Origin: Nemertoderma westbladi
Taxonomy: Eukaryota; Xenacoelomorpha; Nemertodermatida; Nemertodermatidae
Direction of reading: 5' to 3'
NCBI GenBank assembly: GCA_032718475.1
Contig: JAUCBJ010001466.1
Location: 1-37,503 of the forward strand
Length of the DNA stretch: 37,503 nt
Below, in pieces: positions 10,537 to 19,927 of the stretch. The notes below the pieces were generated by a model. That model saw only the letters and a program-made list of their open reading frames with translations. It searched no databases and was not told the DNA's origin. The translations under genes were made by a program, and so were the position numbers. How positions within the stretch are numbered: position 1 is the first letter of the stretch; each line of letters opens with the position of its first letter.

Positions 10537-12054
10537 TCAGGAATGCGACTCAACCCCCAAGTAGAGCAGGTTGGAGACGTCGTGTTGCAGTTTAACCCGC
10601 AACTCTCTCTCCGCTTCCAACTCCGATCGCAACTCAGTTACATCCCGTTTATAATCCTCCCGTAACTGATCCACAACCTCGGACAGATAGCGGACGTCAG
10701 TCTGTAGCTTCGCGACCACTTCCATGTAATTGGATTGAGTTACCGCGACCTCCTTTACTTTAGTGTCGGCGGGGAGCGTGCTGGATTTCTTCTTGAGTAA
10801 ATCCGCGGAGGGCATACGGAGTTTCCGAGTGAGGGAACTCATCTTGGTGGACTTGGGGGACGCGGGAGTGTCCGGGAATGGGTCCGCGGCCTTGGGGCGG
10901 GATTGGGGGGAGGAGGGGGTGTCTAGGGAGGTGGAAGTAGGGAGGCGGGGCTTCGTGTCTGAGGGGAGGAGCGGTTGGGTCCCAGGGAGGAGAGGAAGAG
11001 CCCCAGGGAGGAGCGACGGGGGTGCCGGAACAGGCGGCTTCTTCCCCGGGGGTTTAGGTACTATAGGGACGCGTTTCTGTGGGACTGCCGCGGGTCTGAT
11101 GGCCTCGGGGGGGACGACGGGGACCTCCGAGGGTTTCAGGAGTTTACTCGGCGGCCGACGGTTCCGAACCCGGGGACGGGACGCCGTCAGGTGCGTCAGC
11201 TTTTCGCAGGAGGATTCCAACGGCAGGTTATCCACTTTCTCATTGACGGGAAGAAGCGGTTCCTTAGTCGTCGAGGGTTTGGCCGCGGGAGGAGGCCGCG
11301 CGGGTTTCTCACGCGGCGACTCGCCGCTCGCTGGGGGCCGCGCGGGTTTCTCGCCGCTCGCTGGCGGCCGCGCTGGTTTCTCCGCGACTTTCCGATTATT
11401 CGCATCGTACATACCCGGTAGCCGATGCCCCTTCCCCAACCCACTCGGTCTCACTCCCTCCGACTTATCCACGCTCGCGATAATATCCGGTTTGCCCCCG
11501 ACTTCGCCACCCCCGGCCGGCCAACTCGTTTTCTCCTCAGCTAAAGGCTGAGATTTAGATTTAGGGATTCCGGGGACTTTCTTACTCTTCATCGGGGCTA
11601 ATTCCTCCACGAAGTTGTTTGGGAAGACGCCGACGTTGCCCTTGTTCTTCCCGTACCACCAGCCGACGTCACCGCCGGCCGATTTATCGATCTCCTCGAC
11701 GATGTCCCCGATCGATAAGCTCAACTCGTCACTGTTTATCGCGAGATAACCGAAGATTACGCGGGCTCTCGTTGTTTCCTGTGGGGGATTGTTTTCCTTT
11801 AATTTAACTCGCGATTCGTTTTTCGGTTTGTTGGAATGTGCCACGCTGGGTTTGTCACTCTCTTCCGTTTGAATGAGTTTAACGAAATTGTCAGGAAAAG
11901 CGCCGTATTTCCCATTGAATTGGCCCTCCATCCAGCCGTCTTCGAGCTGCTTACAATTGGTAATGCGGTCGCCAATGCGGATGGTTAGTTCGTCTGGTTT
12001 ATCAGCCACATAGTCAAACTGTACAACGGCAATCATATTGTTAGAAGTCGCCAT
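10537..12054 (-). CDS. CD2AP/CIN85 (SH3KBP1)-like SH3 adaptor, intronless
   Basis: A 505-residue intact frame. SH3 domain 1 spans residues 7-61 (VQFDYVADKPDELTI, then GAFPDNFVKLI) and resembles SH3-A of CD2AP/CIN85. SH3 domain 2, about 95-152, has DVGWW and GVFPNNFVEEL and resembles SH3-C of that family; SH3-B appears absent. A proline-rich region follows, with tandem KPARPPASG units (about 225-255) and a second proline cluster (310-360). Residues 286-302 match the capping-protein-interaction motif LxHxTxxRPxxxxxxxP (LTHLTASRPR...RRPP). A predicted coiled coil fills about 430-496. Known family members link receptor endocytosis and actin dynamics by binding PxxxPR ligands, CBL and actin capping protein; the same role is inferred here. 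The start is the first ATG, seven residues before SH3-1. The single exon is unlike the many-exon vertebrate genes, so this may be a functional retrocopy. The gene is markedly GC-rich compared with its flanks. Confidence 0.92.
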   Translation of the reverse strand: MATSNNMIAVVQFDYVADKPDELTIRIGDRITNCKQLEDGWMEGQFNGKYGAFPDNFVKLIQTEESDKPSVAHSNKPKNESRVKLKENNPPQETTRARVIFGYLAINSDELSLSIGDIVEEIDKSAGGDVGWWYGKNKGNVGVFPNNFVEELAPMKSKKVPGIPKSKSQPLAEEKTSWPAGGGEVGGKPDIIASVDKSEGVRPSGLGKGHRLPGMYDANNRKVAEKPARPPASGEKPARPPASGESPREKPARPPPAAKPSTTKEPLLPVNEKVDNLPLESSCEKLTHLTASRPRVRNRRPPSKLLKPSEVPVVPPEAIRPAAVPQKRVPIVPKPPGKKPPVPAPPSLLPGALPLLPGTQPLLPSDTKPRLPTSTSLDTPSSPQSRPKAADPFPDTPASPKSTKMSSLTRKLRMPSADLLKKKSSTLPADTKVKEVAVTQSNYMEVVAKLQTDVRYLSEVVDQLREDYKRDVTELRSELEAERELRVKLQHDVSNLLYLGVESHS

Positions 12055-12652
12055 TCTTTGACGTTACAGTGTTACCTTACAGCCTTACATAAACAGTAAA
12101 CACACTACATACACTAGGCAGCTAGGTCACCAGAACTACTGCTGTGCTGTACTGCATTTAAAGGGGCACAATTATGTTACAGCTGTAGTGGTTTAATGCA
12201 GTTAGGCTGGGACTACATACTGAACTGACTGACATACTACAGTACACAGTAGGGGTGGTGGCTTGGTGTGATCTGTGGTCTATGTGGTGTCTATGTTTGG
12301 TATGTATGAGTTGACCAGACTCTTTACTGTCTCCGATCGGCTGCCGAAACGTGCCTTTTCTCAGGGTAGCACTATTGGAATGGAGGTGTTGCATCGGAAT
12401 GGGCAGGATTCTGATGATTCTGTTGGTACTACTATTGGAATGGAGGTAGCACCTGGAATATCTGCTGCAAGGGAGGGGGTGGTGTTGTAGTGTGGTCCGA
12501 GTAAATGATACTCTGGAATCTGTGGTTTGTGTGTGGACGATCAGTGGCAGTTTGCTTGAGCTTTCTGTTGCTGTGGGTACGTGGTATACGTGAGTGTGTG
12601 TATGGCCACTGCGAGTGAGTGTGGGAAACCTTGCCAGTTGGTTCAGTCGCCG
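12055..12652 (-). promoter_or_regulatory. 5' flank of the SH3 adaptor gene
   Basis: Non-coding sequence upstream of the minus-strand gene. I see no clear TATA box or splice acceptor directly before the ATG, so an upstream non-coding exon cannot be excluded. An ACTATTGGAATGGAGGT word occurs twice (about 12370 and 12430). The short frames here lack domains. Promoter status is inferred only from position. Confidence 0.3.
12644..12652. repeat. Left target-site duplication of the fold-back element
   Basis: CAGTCGCCG, identical to 13366-13374 at the other end of the element. Confidence 0.7.
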
Positions 12653-13365
12653 GGTAACGCGTCATTAGGTCCTTTGGTCGTTAGGTCCCGCGTCATTAGG
12701 TCCTGTGAGTGGTCGTTAGGTCCTGCGGCATTAGGTCCTGCGGCGTTAAGTCCTGCGTCATTAGGTCCTGCGACATTAGGTCTTCTATAATAGCGTCATT
12801 AGGTCCTTTGGTCGTTAGGTCCTCTGCGGCTTTGGCGATTGGGGGGTTTCCAGATTTTTCAACATAAAACAGGACGAGCGCAACGAGGCTTGTAATGTTC
12901 TATGGCGACGAGTACTGCGTCCCTAAACCATTCTCCTAAACCAATTGACTAGCACAGTTCCCATGAGCACTGCTCATACGACCTACAAAAATAGTTCACA
13001 TAAATAGAAAAAAGTTCCCCCTCCCTCCCGCTCCCAAATAAACGCCCACTCAAAACTTGATTCAAATAGCCGCACTACTTTTATCTTCAACATTACTAAC
13101 ACATTCTCAATCATCTTATCGCTAAATGTCTTAAATATAATGTCCTGCTGTCAGCCTGTTCACTGTACAGTAGTGGAATACAGGACCTAACGACGCAGGC
13201 AGGCAGGACCTAACGACGCTCCACAGGACCTAACGTCGCACGATATGACACAACAGGACCTAATGACGCAGGACCTAATGTCGCAGGACCTAATGCCTCA
13301 GGACCTAACGACGCAGGACCTAACGACGCAGGACCTAACGACCAAAGGACCCAACGACGCGGAAC
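12653..13365. mobile_element. Fold-back DNA element built from 15-bp subrepeats, 9-bp TSD
   Basis: The left part (12658-12828) contains about ten copies of a degenerate 15-bp unit (GTCATTAGGTCCTGC). The right part (13181-13365) contains about eleven copies of its reverse complement (AGGACCTAACGACGC). Outermost about 40 bp on each side match in inverted orientation. The nine bases CAGTCGCCG occur immediately outside both ends (12644-12652 and 13366-13374), forming a target-site duplication. The 350-bp centre has no gene. A 9-bp TSD with long repetitive inverted ends suits a non-autonomous Mutator-like or fold-back element, but I cannot assign a family. Confidence 0.75.
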
Positions 13366-13374
13366 CAGTCGCCG
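13366..13374. repeat. Right target-site duplication of the fold-back element
   Basis: CAGTCGCCG, identical to 12644-12652. Confidence 0.7.
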
Positions 13375-13989
13375 CTGGTTATTAGTACTGTAGGACGGTA
13401 TCTTTACTGCTCCCCAGCATAAGTTATTTTGCCCTGACGGCAAAATAAGGTACTCTCGACTCTTTTATCAGTCGATACAATTTTGTCCCCTCTGATTTTG
13501 TCACCGATTTGTCTTTCCCGATTATGTCCTCTGTGTGTGCATGGTATGTGTCCGATTTTGTGTTTACCGTTGTGTACTTGATTTCGTGAGCATCTGTTGA
13601 GTACACTGTTCTGTACAGTGACTAGTAAGTGGTGACTTGTTCCTAGCTTTTAAGCTATACAGTATTGTCTTTCAATACTGCCGGCGAGGCGGGTGAAAAC
13701 GTGTCAATATTCCATGTTGGGTAGCGCAAGCCCACTTGGGACAAGACCGTCAGTTTGGCTCAAGGGCGACCTTGATGCTCGATCGCTATCGACTGGTCCA
13801 CCCGCCGGTTGACTCTCTGAGTTGGCTCAATGTACAGTCAGGCCACAGTAAGTTGACAGTAGCCGACCATCTGGCTACACGTGCGACGAGCTGTGCCGGT
13901 GTGATCGGGGGATTGAAAATTGAACCCGGGAAGCATCGGGCTACCCTCCGGCCCAGTCTGATAAAACATCAGTCGGACTGGCCCCAAGG
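13375..13989. other. Spacer before the BEL/Pao remnant
   Basis: No supported gene. From about 13800 the sequence may be the decayed region of the BEL/Pao polyprotein just upstream of integrase (HQSDWPQGWWDSV at about 13960 resembles the tryptophan-rich block before integrase), but the frame is broken and I would not annotate further. Confidence 0.35.
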
Positions 13990-14015
13990 GTGGTGGGACA
14001 GCGTCCGCCTCGTGG

Positions 14016-14495
14016 GTGCGCCTCGGGGAGGAGCCCAGAAGGATGCAAGCGAGGTTTCTGACTGAGAAGATCAGTTACCAAGAACATGAAGATACTAATA
14101 AGCAGATACTGAGACTCCTGCAATGCTACGAAGATTCCGATAAGTATTTCCTGTTGTTGAGAAATCCACGGATGCGCTTAAGGGATCGTTTCTCTAGCAC
14201 AATGATAGATGGGTTAATACGTGTCGGAGGGAGATTAACCAATGCTCCATTGTCCTTTGACACTAAGTTTCCCATACTCATTAGAAATCTTGAAATACAA
14301 ATCAAGATGATTGTAGATGTTCACAGTAGACTTTACCATGCTGGTAGAGAACGAGTTCTTAGTGAAATTCGAACTCGCTATTATTTCCATAAGCCCCGTA
14401 GAGCTCTAAACCAAGTTCTTAGGAACTGTATACCCTGTAGGAAAGCATTTAGTAGGCAACACAGCAAGAGGCAGAATTACCTAGGGGACGAGTAA
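14016..14495 (+). pseudogene. BEL/Pao integrase N-terminal (HHCC) region
   Basis: The frame encodes GLIRVGGRLTNAPL, the typical block just before BEL/Pao integrase, followed by a zinc-binding module: HSRLYH supplies the histidine pair and CIPC the cysteine pair. It ends at a stop at 14493-14495. The integrase core follows in another frame, so a frameshift separates them. In active elements this is part of one Pol polyprotein that inserts reverse-transcribed DNA into chromosomes. Confidence 0.85.
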
Positions 14496-14497
14496 GC

Positions 14498-14956
14498 TTC
14501 TATGAACCACCCTTTTCTAATACTGGTGTGGATTTATTTGGCCCTATTGAAGTATATCGTGCTAGGACTATAGTCAAGCGATGGTGTGTCATCTTTGTCT
14601 GTATGACTTGTAGAGCGATCCATCTAGATATGGTGAACAATCTATCTACCAACAGCTTCATACTGAGTTTACGCCGACAGATCGCTCGTTTTGGGACTAG
14701 CAACACTATGAGATCCGACAAAAGAACGAACTTCATTGGCGCCAATAATGAGATCAAAGCTTACGTGAAAGATTGGAACCAAAGACAGGTGGGCGATCAG
14801 CTAAGGGTAACGGCATCTAGCTGGACCTACAACGCCGCTGACGCCCCTTGGTGGGGAGGAAGTTGGGAGAGACTAATACGAAGCGTGAAGACCGCATTTC
14901 ACTTTATAGTGCCATGCCGCGCGTATCTCACCGACAAACTTTTGCGGACGTTAAGA
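14498..14956 (+). pseudogene. BEL/Pao integrase catalytic core (DDE)
   Basis: The translation runs YEPPFSNTGVDLFGPI (first catalytic Asp), KRWCVIFVCMTCRAIHLDMV, LRRQIARFGTSN, RSDKRTNFIGANNE (second Asp) and GGSWERLIRSVK (catalytic Glu). All three acidic residues are kept, though SDKRTNF differs from the usual SDNGTNF. The frame is cut after about 14953 by the retroposon at 14954-15502. The core matches BEL/Pao rather than Gypsy integrases because of the CRAIHLDMV and WERLIRSVK blocks. Confidence 0.88.
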
Positions 14957-15502
14957 TCTTACGGATGAGAGACTGCCCAAACGTGCTGATACAATCTTCC
15001 CTCACTTACCTCGGGCTAACCAGTAACGCGTCAAACAAATACGCTGGGATTTTTTCTACGTATGTTAAATCGACACTCCATTATCCTCTGCCGAAACTCT
15101 CATCACTTTTAACCTACAGATACAGCAAAGTATCACTTTTGGGAAGAATAGATCTGAACTCTCTCACCAACCAACAGTGCATTGCACGGAATTTTATAGT
15201 AGAATGTTACAACTCTTCATTGCCAATAACCTTGAAACATGATCGTATTCTAAATTTTTTTAATGTATATAAACGGTAGTGTGTCCCAGGTCCCACAAAC
15301 AATAGTGTCAATAAACTGGTAGATTGTTGCCAGCGAATTATATAGTGTAACTGGTTTTTACTCGCATCGTTGTTTCTAGGGTTGTTTCCTTGGTTTTGTG
15401 TAATATTTGTACATATTTTATTTCATTTTTACTGATAATTCAATTAAATGCTAGCTTGACTAGCGCTTGCGCGCAATTGGCGCGATAAAAAAAAAAAAAA
15501 AA
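14954..15502 (+). mobile_element. Poly(A)-tailed retroposon inserted in the integrase
   Basis: This block separates LTDKLLRTL from the continuing integrase and ends in a run of about 15 A at 15487-15502. The first 325 bp are open (about 107 residues, to a stop at 15279, containing YPLPKLSSLLTYRYSKVSLL) and could be the C-terminal end of a LINE ORF or of a retrocopied gene; I do not recognise it. AATAAA occurs near 15309. No clear target-site duplication is visible, so a small deletion may have accompanied insertion. Confidence 0.65.
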
Positions 15503-16076
15503 TGGAAGAAATCGCCGCCTACTTAACGAGAGACCGCTTATGCCAGTCTCATCGAGTCCCGACTCCCTAGAAGCGCTAATACCCGCGCATTTCCTACTAA
15601 AGAAACCTGTAGCCATGCTCCCGCAATCGGAAATCACGGACGGAGACGAATACTGCCGACAAACTTGGCAACTTATGCAGTTATTATCCCGTCGTTTCGC
15701 TGACCATTTCGAAAAACATTATCTTCCTACGCTACAACTTCGAACAAAGTGGTTTGCGCAGCAAGAAAACGTCAGCGCCGGAGACATGGTCTTTATCGTG
15801 GAATCAGATCTTCCACGTAAGAGGTGGCAGACAGGTCGTATCATCGAGACTCATATATCCGATGATGGTTTAGTGCGATCGGTAGAACTCGTCGTCATGC
15901 GACGTAACTTTAAGAAACCTGGAATTGTATTCGAAACACAACAACTTAATCGCCCAGTTGGTTGTTTATCTTTACTGGAAAGAGACCGAGAGTTGTCCGG
16001 TAACTATGGAAGGCAAGAGACTCTTCCCACGACCACCTCCTTAATCCAACAAACATCTAGGGACTCCCCAACGTAA
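15503..16076 (+). pseudogene. BEL/Pao integrase C-terminal region
   Basis: After the poly(A) tract the protein resumes with EEIAAYL; one base is missing before the ERPLMPVSSSPDSLEAL block. From 15540 the frame is open for 178 residues: LIPAHFLLKK, then RFADHFEKHYLPTLQLRTKW, GDMVFIVESDLPRKRWQTGRI and DGLVRSVELVV. These correspond to the domain after the DDE core in BEL/Pao, normally ending in a DNA-binding fold. It lines up across the insert with the catalytic piece, showing one ancestral gene. Confidence 0.88.
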
Positions 16077-16984
16077 CAGTGTTTGGAGTGGGTGTATGAC
16101 TACATTATTTTATTTATTTTTTATTTTTATATCTATGTATGCATTATTATGTAATTTTACTAAGATAATCGTTTTCTTTAGTTTTATTTAGTAGAATAAT
16201 ATTTTAACGATTATTCAGTAGAATAGTGCAATATATTAGTGTTTTATTACTTAATTACTTATTATAATATATTTTGTTTAACGGCGAGAAATAATTCATT
16301 TTCTCTTTCCTTACTGTCCATATCATACTATAAATACGTGACTACAGTAAGATGAAATGTCAGTACTTATTAAAGTACAAAATACCGCCCCTACTATACT
16401 CAAGTATTATTGGTAAGTAGAGTATTAGGAATGCAAAGTTCAGATCCTCGTGTCTCGGCTAAACCAAGCTCTGGGTAGACCTTGGAAACGACTTGCCTAT
16501 TCTCATTGACATTGCTTCATGCAATATTGCTCTCATACCGTTTATTAAATAATACATATAGTAGAATGATGTCCATTTAACAGTAGCGTTGAAACTTTAA
16601 TTATTAAATATTAACAAACATTATTAATATTAATAATGTTATCAAACAAATCTGTTAATAAATCTTCAAATAAATCTGTTAAACCCTTTGACCATCTGAA
16701 ATTCTAGTCGATTAAGATATCGCGGCACCCACCGATATACTTGAAAGACAAAATTCTAGAATCAGTGGTTAACGTCCCCAGACGAATAAATTGGTGCTCA
16801 TCCTAAATATTAAATATTTAATAAATATTTACAACGTTTGTTATAACAAATGTTAAAATATAGAAAAGTTATAAATTAAATCTGTTAAAACTTTAGATCC
16901 TCTAAAATTCTAGTCGATTAAGATATCGTAGCACTTACCGATACTCTTAAAAGACAAATTTCTGGAATTAAGGATCCTAGTCCC
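16077..16984. other. AT-rich spacer with a 206-bp-spaced duplication
   Basis: No gene. Two related segments of about 113 bp, 16672-16784 and 16878-16990, both start AAATCTGTTAAA and share ATTCTAGTCGATTAAGATAT, ending in GTCCCCAGAC or TCCCCAGACA. They are diverged tandem copies next to the start of repeat copy A. Confidence 0.6.
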
Positions 16985-17630
16985 CAGACACATGTACAGT
17001 CAATAGCCGATAAAATTCATAAAATCATGTATAAGGGGAATATTGACAATTAAAGAATCACTATTAAATAGCATCCCAGATCTGTATGCATGAGAATTAC
17101 TCTAATTCTACCGCTAGCTTTCCATAATGTCACCATAGTAACAACCATGCTAGAATTAGAAGCGAGTTAAAAGAACAATAGAAATCTTGCCCCATTGAAT
17201 AGCATGCGGAATAAATAGCACCTTGCTAGTATCCAGGGATACATAATAATAACGTGGCATTCTGGAAGGCATTTGACTAATGGACAAATGGCCCGAATTT
17301 GTACAAATTGTGACAGGAATGTTGAATTTGTGTATTTATAGGTGAATGTTACTACTAAAGTGTGTTTACAGTAGCGAGTCGCAGTTGTGAAAGTTACCCT
17401 GCCTCTATAGCAAGTACCTCCAGTATATCTAAGCTCTTGGGACGGACAGTGGAGTGACTCGCGCTGGTTATTGTTGTCGTTGTGTAGCTACTACGTTGGC
17501 GAGAGGCACAGCGGCGACAGTACATCAGTGCTGACGATCTTGCGCTGTCCGGGGGCACTGAGGGGGAGGCAGCGACGATCGCTAGCCTAATTATTATTAA
17601 CTCTAATATCAATAAACTTATATAGCAGCT

Positions 17631-19400
17631 ATGACTGAGTTAATAGAAGATGATCTTGGTATCAGGGAGCGATATACCCTACCATTGCAAGCGTTTGTTG
17701 ATAGTTTAATAAGCGGCGACGCTAGTCAACATACTACGGAAGATGATGGCTGTTATATCGAACCGCCAATGTCAAAGGAACAGCTCAAGCGTGAATTGGA
17801 CTATAGAAAATTCACCACTCGCTATACGCATCATAATGGTACGTATATGGACTTCTTAACTACTGGTCATCCTATCGATTTACACGATACGGAGGATGTA
17901 GACACCGAAAGGGAAATGATTCTATTTAAATATCATACCCAGCGGAGTCGGAATAATAAACTGAGAATCGAACATGAAAATTCTATTCGAAACCGACTCG
18001 AAAGAGAAGATGTTGAAGAGCTGGATAAATGCAGTGACTTCAACGAATAATTGGAATTCTTGAGAGAAACATATCTCAATGTAGCCAGTCAACAAAATCT
18101 AGAAACTCGATATCCTCAAGGTATACATCATAACCCTATGATAGAACTCAAACGACTCTATTTTACTATGATGTATCTTACCGCCGATCGACCGCTACCT
18201 GTTGTACCGGATAGCTTCGAACAGATGGAGGAATATTGTAAAACTGGAGAAAGATCACCAGCATTTCCCCTACAAGATGTGCGTCTTTGGTATTACTGCG
18301 ATGAATGCCCTAGACCCAACCAACAAACGGAAAGACAAAAACATCCGCGGAGACGTTGCGCTAAACACAGTTTTACTCGCTATACTTACGGGAGTTTCGA
18401 GCGAAACTTGTTCAACATATCACCTACGCTCGCTTGACTCAAACGATCCTTAAATAAACCTATGATCAGAGTTCCGGAATACTCGGTCAGACCTCCTCAT
18501 TCCCTGGTGAGACCTCAGAATCTTGATCCTAATAGTATGACGGATCCTCCTGAACTGTACTCATTGTTCAAAGATCTAGTGTTACCCGAACAATTAGTTG
18601 GTGGCACTCCGGTTGTGGGCTCCCTGATATTTGCCCATCCTACCTAGCCGGATTGGGACGCGGACATCTAATATCGCCGTTCAACCCGTATAACCGGTTT
18701 AACCCCGATACAACCCATCACCGAGGTAGAGGAGAGTGTTGTACGAAACGCGTTAGACGCTATTCGACAAAAGATCGAAAAAGGAACCTACGATTGTTTA
18801 GACAAACGTAAATTGCAACTACAAGTCCAAGCGGTAAAATAATTAGCTTTACCCCAGTTCGATCGGGAAATCCAGAATCTCGAAGAAGATATCGAACTAG
18901 GACGAACCTACCTTCTACAAGAGTTTTTGAACGAACGCTTCCAACGACAAGGGGAGGAAAATCAGCTCGAGGAGAAACACATCGAAATGGATGAGAGAGA
19001 AGAAGCAGCTTTAGCCCAGCCAGAAGCTCAAATCCTTATGACTGATCTCTATTCCAAAACCATTATGGATCCTTCGATGGTTCCCCATTTCGGAGACAAA
19101 CTCTTCGCCACAGTACAACCCCAACTGGTTGATATCAACTTAAGATGTAGAGATCTTATCGCTGACGCTCCTATGTTACAACGTCCGCCAATCGAGGCTG
19201 CTCCTGTTGACGGTATACTCGTTGAACCTCCGGACAATCGAGCGGATCTTGTCCGTCGTATGGTACACGAGGTCAACCTACATGCTAGACCTTTACCGAA
19301 CTCATTTTATGGGATCAAAGATCACCCCTATTATGTCAATTTAACTCAATATTATATGCTTCCGTCGAGCAAAAATCTCGCACTCCTAGCTACAAGCTGA
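17631..19400 (+). pseudogene. Unrecognised ORF1 of the repeat, with in-frame stops
   Basis: A single frame of about 589 codons runs from ATG 17631 to the TGA at 19398-19400, broken by in-frame stops at 18048, 18435, 18645, 18669 and 18839. Copy B reads through the first two (its codon at the second is CGA instead of TGA), so these are decay in copy A. A segment at about 18290-18370 carries YYCDECPRPN, then CAKH after a basic stretch, a possible zinc-binding CxxC...CxxH. A charged, possibly coiled-coil segment (about 18860-19010) precedes a proline-containing C-terminal part. No signal peptide, membrane segment, RT, integrase, transposase or protease motif is seen. I do not recognise the family. 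Confidence 0.6.
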
Positions 19401-19927
19401 TGAAGCGTGTTGGCGAGAATATTTCAACTAAATTTGTTCGCAAGTATCTTAGGAATATTAATCCTAATAACCTGAATTCCTATAACTTGATCAACTTCAT
19501 CCGTCAAGATCCGGAATACGGTGACTTGTTCATAAACTCGCATCCAGAGCTACAAGAAGTTCATAGACGACCATATGAATATAAAGCCAGAGAACGCGAG
19601 TTGGAAAGAACCATCAAACCGAGGAAATTTCTCACTACTCACGGTCAACCTACCGCTATCGTGCAAACGACCCATCAGGGACCAGTAAGAGTCCTGAAGC
19701 GCACTCTAAGAGTTGTTCAACCTCGTTCCACTGAGGTTGATATCGATCAACCGGGTACCTCGACTGGCGGATACACCGACCGTAATCCGAGACCTTCCGA
19801 TGCAATTGTATTGCACCCCTCACCCAGGTGTTATAGCCCTCCTAGTAAAGTGGCTCGCCCCAAAGAGAAAAGGACTCTTACTAGCCTCAAAAAACTTTGT
19901 AAACGCCGTTCACAAAAGAAGGACTAA
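19400..19927 (+). CDS. Unrecognised ORF2 of the repeat, basic C-terminus
   Basis: An open frame of 175 residues whose ATG shares a base with the ORF1 stop (TGATG). That is either a stop-restart arrangement or a frameshift scar within one longer protein. The C-terminus is strongly basic (KKLCKRRSQKKD) and is conserved in copy B (KKLRKRRPRKKD) despite nucleotide changes, suggesting past selection for a nuclear-localisation or nucleic-acid-binding tail. The centre has GTSTGGYTDRNPRPSD. No known domain recognised. Confidence 0.5.
   Translation: MKRVGENISTKFVRKYLRNINPNNLNSYNLINFIRQDPEYGDLFINSHPELQEVHRRPYEYKARERELERTIKPRKFLTTHGQPTAIVQTTHQGPVRVLKRTLRVVQPRSTEVDIDQPGTSTGGYTDRNPRPSDAIVLHPSPRCYSPPSKVARPKEKRTLTSLKKLCKRRSQKKD

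Larger units (their letters stand above)
13990..16076 (+). mobile_element. BEL/Pao LTR-retrotransposon Pol remnant, split by a retroposon
   Basis: Three pieces in order give the zinc-binding, catalytic and C-terminal parts of a BEL/Pao integrase. Protease, reverse transcriptase and recognisable LTRs are not present. Frame changes lie near 14495 and 15530, and a poly(A)-tailed insert occupies 14954-15502. The copy cannot be active. Confidence 0.88.

Noticed and set aside
10763-11551. 262-codon plus-strand frame opposite the SH3 adaptor gene
   Set aside because: Low-complexity Gly/Arg-rich shadow of the GC-rich proline region; the minus frame has clear domains.
12581-12790. Frames with SLGPA-type repeats in the fold-back element
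   Set aside because: 15-bp subrepeats are divisible by three and give five-residue repeats by chance.
17631-19927. ORF1/ORF2 as an envelope or capsid gene of an endogenous virus
   Set aside because: No signal peptide, membrane segment or recognisable capsid motif; left as unknown.
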